A stretch of DNA of 64,000 bases from Rhodospirillales bacterium 24-66-33 (GTDB taxonomy: Bacteria > Pseudomonadota > Alphaproteobacteria > Reyranellales > Reyranellaceae), in NCBI GenBank assembly GCA_002281855.1, contig NCHQ01000005.1, positions 240,077 through 304,076 of the forward strand, read 5' to 3'. Below are positions 24,301-30,705 of this stretch, one piece after another. The position numbers and the translations under genes were made by a program. Numbering within the stretch: the stretch's first letter is position 1; the number at the start of each line of letters is the position of its first letter. The notes under the pieces were generated by a model. The model was not told the DNA's origin, did no database searches, and worked only from the letters and a program-made list of their open reading frames with translations.

Positions 24301-26807
24301 GCAACGGGAACACCGGCAACGGGGACGGCGGCGGTATCGGCAATGCAGGCAACGGCGTCGGAGCGGGAGGGAACAGCACCGTCGGGGGCGCGGGCGGCGG
24401 CGGTGGGACCGGAGGCGTCGGCGTCGGCGCGACACGTGCCTCGATCAGCGCTCTCGGGGGCGTCATCTCCGGCGGCGCCGGAGGCAATGGAGGAGAGGGC
24501 GGACGAGGAGGTGAAGGCAACGGCGGTAACGGCACCGGAAACGATGGGTCCGGAAGCGCCGCGGGGAGCGGCCATAACACAAGCATGGGCGGTAACGGTG
24601 GGGCCGGCGCGGCCGGCGGCGCCGGCATCAGCGCCAGCCAGGCCAGGCTAAACGTGACGGACGCGATCATTTCCGGCGGTCCGGGCGGCAACGGCGGAAA
24701 TGGCGGCTACGGAGGCCAGGGCGGAGAGGCGGACAACGTCACCGACGGCGGCAACGGTGGCAACGGCGGGACAGGCGGCGCCGGCATCAGTGCGAGCCAT
24801 GCCCGGATATCTCTTCAGGGCGGGAGCGTTTCGGGCGGCGCGGGAGGCAATGAGGGAGTGGGCGGCGCTGCCGCCGAAGGAAATGCCAATAGAGGGCGCG
24901 ACGGTGTTGGCGGCACCGGCGGCGCGGGTATTACCGGCGAGAACCTCAAGGTGATCAGCAATGGCGTCATCTCCGGGGGGCTCGATGCATCGGGCGCATA
25001 CGCGAACGCGATCCGATTCACCGGGGGCACAAACACGCTTGAGCTCTACGATGATGCAAGAATGAACGGCGCTGTTGCCGGGACTGGAAACGACACACTT
25101 ACGCTCAATGGCACGAAGTCCGGCGTCCTCGATCTCGCTCAGTACTCCGGCTTCGCCAGTTATGTGATGCAGGATGCAGGCGCATGGACGCTGACGGGGA
25201 CCAGTGTCGATGCCGCCCACTGGTCGATCGACGGCGGCCTCCTGTCGGTGAACGGCAACCTGACCGGCGCGCGCAAGCTCACGATCGGCGTTGATGGCAC
25301 GCTGGGCGGCAACGGCTTCGTGCCGACGACGGTGGTGAACGGCACGCTGGCGCCGGGCAATTCGGTCGGCACGCTCACCGTCGTGGGCGATCTCACCTTC
25401 AATCCGGGCAGCACCTACCAGGTCCAGATCGAGGGCACGGCCGACCGCACCAACGTCACCGGGACGACGACGCTCGCCGGCGGCACGGTGCAGGCGAGCT
25501 TCGCCGCCTCGGCCTTCCAGCGCAGCTACCAGATCCTGAGTTCGGCCGCCGTGACCGGCCGGTTCGATGGGTTGACGGCCAGTGGCCTGCCCGGCTTCCT
25601 CACCGCCAGCCTTGGCTATGCGCCGGGCAGCGTGGCCCTCAACCTGCAGTCCGGGATGGCGTCGATGTCGGGTCCCGGCAGCAACCGCAGTGCCGTCGCG
25701 CGGGCCTTCGACACGGCCTTCAACGCCGGCCCCGGCCTCAACGGCATGCCGGGCCTGTATGGCCTGTCGAACGGGCAGCTGCCGCAGGCGCTTTCCACCC
25801 TCTCGGGCGACAGCGCCAGCGTCGTGCAGTCGGCGGCGCTGTCCGCCGGCAACCAGTTTGCCTCCTTGATGACCGACCGCGTCGTCACGCGGCGCAACGA
25901 GGAACTGGCCTGCTACGACCGTCCGGCCGAGGCGCAGGCCTGCCAGACCCCGCCCGACTGGAGCGCTTGGTCGGCGGGCTTCGGCGGGGCGCAGTGGCTC
26001 AATGCCAACGACGCGACCGGCGCCGCGGCGTCGCTGCAGAAAGTGGCTGGCGGGGCCTTCGGCATCGACTATCGCGCCGGGTCCGACACGCTGGTGGGCC
26101 TCGCCGTCGGTGCCAGCGCGCTGGGCATTTCCATGCCGGCCAGCGCTGCCAACGCTCAGGCGACCGGCACCCACATCGGCCTCTACGGCCTGCACGATTG
26201 GGGGAACTTCTACGTCAATGCCGCGCTGGTCTTCAGCCGCTTCGACGGCAGCCTGACGCGGCAGATCACGGGCATCGGCACCGCCGAGACGGAGCGCTCG
26301 TCTTCGGTCTCGACCCAGCTCGGCGGGCGGGTGGAAGTCGGCCGCCCCTACGCCGTCGGGCAGGCCTCCATCACGCCCTTCGCGGCGCTGCAGCCGTCGC
26401 AGTTCTGGCAGCCGGCAACCACCGAGACCGGGACCACCGCGAGCGGCGCGCCCGGCGTGTTCGCGCTCTCCTACCAGGCCCAATCCACGACCTCGCTCCC
26501 GATGTTCCTGGGCGCGCAGATCGACGGCCGGACGGAGATCAACTCGCATGCCGCCAGCGCCTGGCTGCGGCTTGCCTGGGTGCACGAGTTCATGACCGGC
26601 CGGCCGGTGACCGCGGGTTTTACCGGCCTGCCGGGCAGCCAGTTCACGGTCGACGGCGCGACCGCCGCCAGCGACGCCGCCCGACTCGACTTCGGTGGCC
26701 GCTATGCGCTCGACGCCCAGATGACCCTGTTCGCCAACGCCACCGCCGAATTCTCGAACCGCGGCCGCAGCGTCGGCGGCACCATCGGCTTCAAGTGGAT
26801 GTGGTAG
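18390..26807 (+). CDS. Giant Gly/Asn-rich repeat autotransporter (type Va)
   Basis: This 2805-residue surface protein has a signal peptide (residues 1 to about 33, cleavage after EPAFA). The passenger (about 65-2200) is built almost wholly of Gly, Asn, Ala and Ser in about 22 tandem repeats. A passenger-associated strand segment follows (GTLAPGNSVGTL, about 2313), and then a C-terminal autotransporter barrel (about 2520-2805, from DWSAWSAGF to the final KWMW). Each repeat has a low-complexity GGNGNGNGGNNN-type tract and one short strand such as ISVxxGxVSGG. GAGGAG nine bases before TTG 18390 decides the start. It is probably an adhesin or matrix protein; the fold may be polyglycine-II helices (inferred). 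Convergent with the aminotransferase gene. Confidence 0.88.
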   Translation: MKLASCFRRTLRNRLLSGVCSYSACLLPGLLLAEPAFAQAGGRHGQLGANSQVEYATFDVVANLEGASGADGANGAAGPDGTGGNGNGMGGKTTGGNGAGAGGNNAQGGDGARGGDGDAGGSARQTTLSIEDVTVSGGAGGSGGAGGDGGTGNGSNGNGNGGNGNAGTGNSNGGNDMPGDGNVDGGSGNNSGGNGGNGVGAGGNNAQGGDGGGGGAGGAGLNAMDAGIQIKNGAVSGGAGGSGGTGANGGAGNGGNGNGNGGNGNAGSGNNNGGNNNGGSGNANGGSGNNNGGNGGNGVDAGGNVSTGGNGGRGGDGGAGISATHTRIQVEYGAVSGGAGSSGGVGGNGGAGNGSNGDGNGGNDNGGDSNNNGGNNNAGNGNANGGSGNNNTAGSGLDGSNGTGGGRNNVDGGAAGKGGTGGAGISGTYLSISMTEGLVSGGAGGSGGVGGNGGAGNGGNGNGNGGNNNAGSNNNNGGNGNGGSGNVNGGSGNNNGGNGGNGNDAGGNTALGGSGGDGGAGGAGVVGAYVILDARGGRIAGGAGGNGGDGGNGGAGNGGNGNGNGGNNNGGSGNNNGGNDNAGDGNGGGGSSNGSGRAGNDNGGNGVSAGANTVDGGHAGHGGDGGNGLSLTRSAITVRGGSISGGDGGAGGIGGNGGGGNGGNGTNNSGNNNAGSGNNNGGNNNGGNGNDNAGSGNDNGATENENGGNGNGAGANNANGGRGGDGGAGGAGIAASNSTIRAEAVIFSGGAGGAGGTGGNGGIGNGGNGDGNGGNNDGGSGNNNGGNNNGGSGNANGGSGNNNGGNGGNGVGAGDNNNDGGLAGRGGAGGAGVSATKATIQLTDGIVSGGAGGGGGVGGNGGAGNGGNGNGNGGNNNGGSGNNNGGNYNGGSGNANAGSSNNNGSNGGNGVGAGGNNANGRAGGQGGDGGEGVSATQAIIDVLGGSISGGVAGDGGIGGNGGAGNGGNGNGNGGNNNAGSGNNSGGNNNGGSGNSGGGSGNNNGGSGDNNGANGASAGNNKVNGGAGGNGGTGGGGIDGVSAIVSIQDASIAGGSGGNGGTGGNGGSGNGGNGTGNGGNNNAGSGNNNGGIQNAGNGNDNGGSGNNNGGSGNTNGGNGDRAGGNNADGGAGGNGGAGGIGISGTHAWISVKAGAVSGGSGGTGGTGGNGGAGNGGNGNGNGGNNDAGSGNNNGGNDNGGSGNDNGGSGNHNGGSSNSNAGNGNAAGGNTVNGGAGGSGGDGGAGIRGTVARIQLEDTTISGGAGGAGGIGGNGGAGNGGNGNGNSGNGNTGTGNNNGGNDNVGSGNNNGGSGNDNGGGANDTGGNGGAAGGNVADGGAGGQGGAGGAGLSGLDATIDLKGVTLSAGAGGNGGTGGHGGAGNGSNGDGNGGNNDGGSGNNNGGSGNGLSGNDNPGSNNDNGGHGGNGDGGGLNSVNGGKGGDGGAGGVGIGGTNANISVTDSLISAGAGGNGGDGGNGGAGNGGNGNGNGGNNNAGSGNNNGGNDNGAGGNNNGGSGNNNGNNGGDGGMGGGNRADGGAGGAGGAGGAGISGIHANIDVQGSRISGGAGGAGGVGSSGGAGNGGNGNGNGGSGNGGSGNNNGGSGNLGDGNNLGGSGNDNGNNGGNGNAAGGNTVDGGAGGSGGIGGAGLSGTDAIISVRNSSIAGGAGGQGGVGGNGGSGNGGNGNGNGGNNNAGSGNNNGGNDNGGSGNNNGGSGNNNGNNGGSGDAAGGNSSAGGIGGNGGTGGAGIAGSNATIEMENVTVFAGAGGSGGTGGNGGAGNGGNGNGNGGNGNAGSGNNNGGNGNVGGGNDNVGSGNNNDGNGGNGVAAGGNVADGGAGGSGGGGGTGIDAIRAELFVRNGTVSGGAGGSGGTGGNGGAGNGGNGVGNGGNGNSGSGNGGRSIASNYNGGNGVGAGGNLADGGNGGAGGNGGAGINATSARVRLENAAVAGGSGGGGGIGGNGGAGNGGNGNGNTGNGDGGGIGNAGNGVGAGGNSTVGGAGGGGGTGGVGVGATRASISALGGVISGGAGGNGGEGGRGGEGNGGNGTGNDGSGSAAGSGHNTSMGGNGGAGAAGGAGISASQARLNVTDAIISGGPGGNGGNGGYGGQGGEADNVTDGGNGGNGGTGGAGISASHARISLQGGSVSGGAGGNEGVGGAAAEGNANRGRDGVGGTGGAGITGENLKVISNGVISGGLDASGAYANAIRFTGGTNTLELYDDARMNGAVAGTGNDTLTLNGTKSGVLDLAQYSGFASYVMQDAGAWTLTGTSVDAAHWSIDGGLLSVNGNLTGARKLTIGVDGTLGGNGFVPTTVVNGTLAPGNSVGTLTVVGDLTFNPGSTYQVQIEGTADRTNVTGTTTLAGGTVQASFAASAFQRSYQILSSAAVTGRFDGLTASGLPGFLTASLGYAPGSVALNLQSGMASMSGPGSNRSAVARAFDTAFNAGPGLNGMPGLYGLSNGQLPQALSTLSGDSASVVQSAALSAGNQFASLMTDRVVTRRNEELACYDRPAEAQACQTPPDWSAWSAGFGGAQWLNANDATGAAASLQKVAGGAFGIDYRAGSDTLVGLAVGASALGISMPASAANAQATGTHIGLYGLHDWGNFYVNAALVFSRFDGSLTRQITGIGTAETERSSSVSTQLGGRVEVGRPYAVGQASITPFAALQPSQFWQPATTETGTTASGAPGVFALSYQAQSTTSLPMFLGAQIDGRTEINSHAASAWLRLAWVHEFMTGRPVTAGFTGLPGSQFTVDGATAASDAARLDFGGRYALDAQMTLFANATAEFSNRGRSVGGTIGFKWMW
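18780..24990 (+). repeat. About 22 tandem coding repeats of roughly 300 bp
   Basis: Inside the autotransporter gene, a roughly 300-bp unit recurs with strand motifs near 18790, 19087, 19390, 19705, 20000, 20310, 20625, 20925, 21230, 21540, 21850, 22160, 22475, 22775, 23075, 23375, 23680 and 23975. Shorter units follow near 24235, 24465, 24670, 24825 and 24970. The last five shrink to about 260, 230, 205, 155 and 145 bp, mostly by losing the Asn-rich tract. Codons GGC and AAC/AAT dominate. Confidence 0.85.
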
Positions 26808-26825
26808 CGTATATGAGCATGACAG

Positions 26826-26861
26826 GCCCCGGATGCGTCGCCTGTTCGCCGCGGCCGGGGC
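26826..26861. terminator. Hairpin between convergent autotransporter and aminotransferase genes
   Basis: GCCCCGG (26826-26832) pairs with CCGGGGC (26855-26861) across a 22-base loop, in the 87-bp gap between two convergent stop codons. No T-run follows, so its termination role is tentative. Confidence 0.4.
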
Positions 26862-26894
26862 AGAGCGCTCGCGTGCGCTCGATCGGGTGCGCCC

Positions 26895-27752
26895 TCAGAT
26901 CACCCGCTGGGTGCGGGCGAAGGCCATGTAGAGGTCGTGGGCCCGCGCGGCGATCGGGCCGGGCTGGAGGTCGCGGTCCTCGTAGCGGCTGACGGGTTGC
27001 ACCTTGCCGGCATTGCCGGTGGTGAACATCTCGTCGGCTTCTTCCAACTCCGCCGGACGGATCGTGCGCTCCTCGACCGTGATGCCGGCCGAGCGCAGGA
27101 GCTTGACCGTCCGGTAGCGCGTGATGCCGGCCAGGAAGCTGCCGTTCGGTACGGGAGTCGCGACCACGCCGTTGCGGGCGATGAAGAGGTTGGAGCTGCA
27201 GGTCTCGGCCACGTTTCCGAGCGGGTCGAGCACGACGCCGTTGTTGAAGCCGCGCTTCAGCATCTCGGCGACACCGCGCGAGGAATTGGGATAGAGGCAG
27301 CTCGCCTTGGCGTCGGTCGGCGCGGTCTCGGGCGCAGGCCGGCGAATGCTGCGGCACAGGCCGAGGGTCAGCGGCGTGCCGGCGCGCATCGGCGAAACAT
27401 AGGTGCAGAGCAGGAACTGCGCAGATTCCGGATCGACCGAAATGGGACCGGCACCACCCTTGCCGGCCCAAAACATGGGGCGGACATAGAGTTCGGCCTT
27501 GGGACCGAAGCGGCGCACGCTCTCGTGCATCAGCTTCAGGATCTCTTCCGGCGTCTGGGTCGGGTTGAGGCCGATGGCGCGCGCCGAACGGACGACGCGT
27601 TCCGCATGGAGGTCGAGGTCGGGGCCGCACCCCTCGAAGGCGCGGCCGCCATCGAATACCATGGAGCCCAGCCAGAAGGCATGGTCGCGCGGCCCCAGGA
27701 TTGCAGGGTTGCCCTCGTGCCAGGTGCCGTTCCAGTAGGTGAGCGTGTCCAT
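26895..27752 (-). CDS. Class IV aminotransferase (branched-chain type)
   Basis: A 285-residue PLP enzyme of fold type IV. Visible motifs are the N-terminal HAFWLGSMVFDGGRAFEG, the probable Schiff-base Lys in TDAKASCLYPN, and the cofactor phosphate-binding ETCSSNLF region. Members transfer amino groups between branched-chain amino acids or D-alanine and 2-oxoglutarate. The text of the motifs is closest to IlvE-like proteins, but paralogues with other substrates are frequent. GAGGA before ATG 27752 supports the start. It is divergent from the EamA transporter 42 bp away, which could export or import a related metabolite. Confidence 0.87.
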   Translation of the reverse strand: MDTLTYWNGTWHEGNPAILGPRDHAFWLGSMVFDGGRAFEGCGPDLDLHAERVVRSARAIGLNPTQTPEEILKLMHESVRRFGPKAELYVRPMFWAGKGGAGPISVDPESAQFLLCTYVSPMRAGTPLTLGLCRSIRRPAPETAPTDAKASCLYPNSSRGVAEMLKRGFNNGVVLDPLGNVAETCSSNLFIARNGVVATPVPNGSFLAGITRYRTVKLLRSAGITVEERTIRPAELEEADEMFTTGNAGKVQPVSRYEDRDLQPGPIAARAHDLYMAFARTQRVI

Positions 27753-27794
27753 TCTATCCTCGTCGTCCCTCGAAGCGCGCGGACATAGCAGACG

Positions 27795-28661
27795 ATGAGC
27801 GGTGCGGCCATCCTCGCCTTGGGCGCGGCCTTCTGCTTTGCACTGGCGCTGATTCTGACGCAGTTCGGCTTGCGGACGATGCCCTCCTGGCGCTCGCCGC
27901 TCTACTCGATCGGCGGTGCGCTGGTCGTCGCCTGGCTGGCGGCGATCGTGTTCGTGGACTGGCGCAGCTTCAACCTGGACGCCGCGCTCATCTTCGCCGG
28001 GGTCGGTTGCATCTTTCCCGTCGTCGTTTCCATCCTCGCGGTGCGCTCGAACGAGCGGCTCGGGCCGGCGGTGGCTGGAGCCGTAGGCAATGTGACGCCC
28101 ATCTTCGCCGTGCTGGGCGCGGTGCTGTTCCTCGGCGAGCATCTCGGGCTGCTGCAACTGGCCGGCCTGGCAATGGTCGTGGGCGGCGTGGCGCTGCTGG
28201 CGCTGCGCGGCGGCACCGGCGGTCGCCACTGGTCCGTCTGGGTGCTCGGCCTGCCGCTTGCAGCCGCGTTGGTGCGAGGCGCCATCCAGCCGGCGATCAA
28301 GACCGGGCTCGCGCTCTGGCCGGAGCCGCTCGCCGCCGCCGCCATCGGCTACGCGCTCTCCTCGGTCGTGATCGTGTCTCTGGTCGGTCGCCGCGCCTTG
28401 AGGGCAGGACCGGCGATCCGCAGCGGGGTGCTGTGGTTCCTGGCGGTCGGATTCGCCAACGGCACTGCCACCTTCCTTCTCTATGCGGCGCTCGGGCTGG
28501 GCTCCATCACGGTGGTCGCGCCGCTGGTCGCGCTCTTTCCGCTGATGGGCGTGGTGATGAGCTGGATCTTCCTGCGTGGGGAGCGGCTTCATGCAATCGG
28601 CCTGTTCGGCATCCTCGTCAGCGTGGCCGGTGTGATCCTTCTCCTCGTCGGAGGAACCTGA
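27795..28661 (+). CDS. EamA/DMT-family transporter
   Basis: A 288-residue inner-membrane protein with ten predicted transmembrane helices arranged as two EamA repeats. The first is about residues 5-137 and ends in LAMVVGGVALLAL; the second is about 148-286 and ends in ILVSVAGVILLLV. Drug/metabolite transporters of this family usually export amino acids or other small metabolites. The divergent aminotransferase suggests an amino-acid-related substrate, which is inference only. Confidence 0.87.
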   Translation: MSGAAILALGAAFCFALALILTQFGLRTMPSWRSPLYSIGGALVVAWLAAIVFVDWRSFNLDAALIFAGVGCIFPVVVSILAVRSNERLGPAVAGAVGNVTPIFAVLGAVLFLGEHLGLLQLAGLAMVVGGVALLALRGGTGGRHWSVWVLGLPLAAALVRGAIQPAIKTGLALWPEPLAAAAIGYALSSVVIVSLVGRRALRAGPAIRSGVLWFLAVGFANGTATFLLYAALGLGSITVVAPLVALFPLMGVVMSWIFLRGERLHAIGLFGILVSVAGVILLLVGGT

Positions 28662-28687
28662 GAGCGGCGGAAAAGCGGAGGCAGGCG

Positions 28688-28846
28688 ATGACGAGCCTCA
28701 CCGCACTCGCCGCCGCCACGCGACGGCGCGCCGCCGGTTCGGCGCGTCTGGGTGCCGGGCTACTAGGCCTGGCACCGGGGCCATCAGGTCTGGTTGATGG
28801 CCGGTGGATCAACGAGCGCCCGGCTCCGTGCGGAGCGCCTTTCTAG
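28688..28846 (+). CDS. Possible 52-residue protein
   Basis: An ATG at 28688 has a good ribosome-binding site (GGAGG, 6 bases upstream) and opens a 52-codon frame rich in Ala, Arg and Gly. The predicted peptide has no recognised motif, and its last 4 bp overlap the convergent GH16 gene. The reading frame could be chance in GC-rich DNA; the start signal is the only argument for it. Confidence 0.2.
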   Translation: MTSLTALAAATRRRAAGSARLGAGLLGLAPGPSGLVDGRWINERPAPCGAPF

Positions 28847-30462
28847 GTGGTGGATGGGAACAGCTCCAAGTTCATGCCCACCAGTTTGACGACGAGTTCG
28901 CCAGTGTCGGCGGATGCCGCTGCCGCCGCAAAGGCATCGGTCATGGTCTTCGAAGCCAGCGGATCGGAGACGAAGACTGTTCTCGCGTTCTCCGCATCCG
29001 TCAATCCGTTGGTGATCGCGTAGTAGATGCCCGTCGTCTGCTTGCTGACGAGCGTTGCCACGTCCTCGGCACCGGTCACCCCCTGGACGAAGGCCAGCAG
29101 AAACGTCGCCTGCGTGAGATGGCCGCTCTCCAGTTGGCCCATCCAGTAGGCTTGCCCCTCGGCGTCCGCGGCGCGGTCGAGGATCTCCGCATAGGCATTG
29201 CTCACGAGAGCGGCGTTGCTGGGTGCCACAGGGCGAAGCGCCTGGCCTTCGGCTGAAGAGTAGAAGGATTCAGCAATGTCGGTCAGGCTCATTCCGTCGG
29301 CCAGCCGGGAGGCCCAGTATGCGAGGCCAAGGGCATCCGGCGCACGATCGAGGGCGGCATTGTAGAGGTCGATGATCGGCATGAAGCTCGAGGCATCGAG
29401 ATTGGAGGCCCTGATCAAGGACGTGGTGTCGAGCGTCTGGTCGGCGAACCTGATGGCCTCGACGTTGGTGAGAATATCCTGGCCCTCGACGCCCAGCCGA
29501 TCCGCGACGACGACCGCCACGCCTGCGGTCACAGACATTTCGTAGTTGTGCGCCAGCCCGGAGTAGAGGGCGGTGTCGACACCCGATCCTCCCTCGATCA
29601 CGTCATCGCCGCCGCCGCCGGCTATCGCATCGGCTCCCGCGCCGCCGTCGATGTACTCTCCTCCCGCAGTGCCAGCGAGAGCGTTGGCCGCGGCAGTCCC
29701 GTTCAGGCTGGATCCCGTCCAGACACTCACGGCTGAAACGTCGAGCTTGAATGTCGCGTTCTGAGCCGGGTTGGACGTCGGAAGGGGCAGACTGGGATCG
29801 GAGACCGGCCAGTCGGGGTATCCCACCCAGATGTTGAAGTGCAAATTCTGAGGTTGGTCCGGCGTACCGGGGCCACCCGGCAGACCGCTGCTCGGAGTAG
29901 GTGTCGTTGCAATAACGGTTCGATAGGCAACATCATCCACGTACCATTTGACGACGCCGTTCGGCAGCCATTCGAACTTGTAGACGTGTTCGACCTGCTG
30001 GGAATATCCGTCCGGCGAATAGGAAATCGGGTTGCCGTTGTCGTACTGGGCCTGATGGTAGATGTTGGTCTGAAACTGGCTGTCGAATTTGGACATCAGT
30101 TCGATGTCGATTTCGTCGTGTCCGTTGGTTCCCGGAGCCCCTTGGCCGAGCGTAAAGAAGCCGCCGATGATTCCCTTCTGCGCCTGCTCGTACGTCAGGG
30201 TCGCCTGGAAGATCAGAGGGCCCTGCGTATTGACGTCGAATGTCGGGACGCTGATCATCTCCGACCCAAAATACGACAGGCCGGTTGGATTGTAGGTGTC
30301 CAGCTGGAGAACGGCATGTCCATCGACGACCACCGGCAGGGTCGTGCGCTGTTGTGTATTCCCCAGAAATGATCCCGGGCCAACGTTGGGCTTCCACTTC
30401 GCCGCGCTGAGGGGGCCGCTGAAGTCTTCGGAGAAAATCAGTGTCTTTGGATCCAGACCCAT
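28843..30462 (-). CDS. GH16 family glycosidase with RTX and DUF4214 domains
   Basis: A 539-residue predicted exoenzyme. Residues about 8-245 form a GH16 beta-jelly-roll domain with the catalytic motif HDEIDIELM (Glu117 nucleophile, Asp119, Glu121 acid/base). A short RTX calcium-binding stretch lies about 265-295 (GGAGADAIAGGGGDDVI). A DUF4214 domain, common in secreted and S-layer-type proteins, occupies about 360-465. GH16 enzymes cleave beta-1,3/1,4-glucans or galactans. There is no N-terminal signal peptide, which with the RTX repeats points to type I secretion by a C-terminal signal. AGGAG nine bases before ATG 30462 fixes the start. No type I secretion genes are in the window. Confidence 0.88.
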   Translation of the reverse strand: MGLDPKTLIFSEDFSGPLSAAKWKPNVGPGSFLGNTQQRTTLPVVVDGHAVLQLDTYNPTGLSYFGSEMISVPTFDVNTQGPLIFQATLTYEQAQKGIIGGFFTLGQGAPGTNGHDEIDIELMSKFDSQFQTNIYHQAQYDNGNPISYSPDGYSQQVEHVYKFEWLPNGVVKWYVDDVAYRTVIATTPTPSSGLPGGPGTPDQPQNLHFNIWVGYPDWPVSDPSLPLPTSNPAQNATFKLDVSAVSVWTGSSLNGTAAANALAGTAGGEYIDGGAGADAIAGGGGDDVIEGGSGVDTALYSGLAHNYEMSVTAGVAVVVADRLGVEGQDILTNVEAIRFADQTLDTTSLIRASNLDASSFMPIIDLYNAALDRAPDALGLAYWASRLADGMSLTDIAESFYSSAEGQALRPVAPSNAALVSNAYAEILDRAADAEGQAYWMGQLESGHLTQATFLLAFVQGVTGAEDVATLVSKQTTGIYYAITNGLTDAENARTVFVSDPLASKTMTDAFAAAAASADTGELVVKLVGMNLELFPSTT

Positions 30463-30705
30463 TTGAATGTTCTCCTGGGATTGTCGCGGCCGACGCAACG
30501 GGTTGTTGGTCGGTCCGTGGAAAGTAGAGGCCGAGCCCGGACGCTCCAGCGGAATCTACGAAAGGTCGTTGTGCGGACTTCCCCGCGGACGATTGCAGGC
30601 TAGCGCCGCTCCTGCGACGAACAGTAAGCAGTTGCCGTGCGCCGACGCCGCACTAAGGTCTGAGGAGGAATGTCGCCGGAGCGCGACGACCCGGAGGAGA
30701 CTGAG

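Noticed and set aside
18780..24990. Repeat array considered as a possible CRISPR
   Set aside because: Units are about 300 bp, in frame and coding, with no short direct repeats separated by unique spacers and no cas genes.
30670..30705. Upstream ATG for the UxaA-family gene
   Set aside because: The purine-rich stretch is too close to ATG 30670, while GGAGGAGA is well placed for ATG 30706, where the conserved SAF domain begins.
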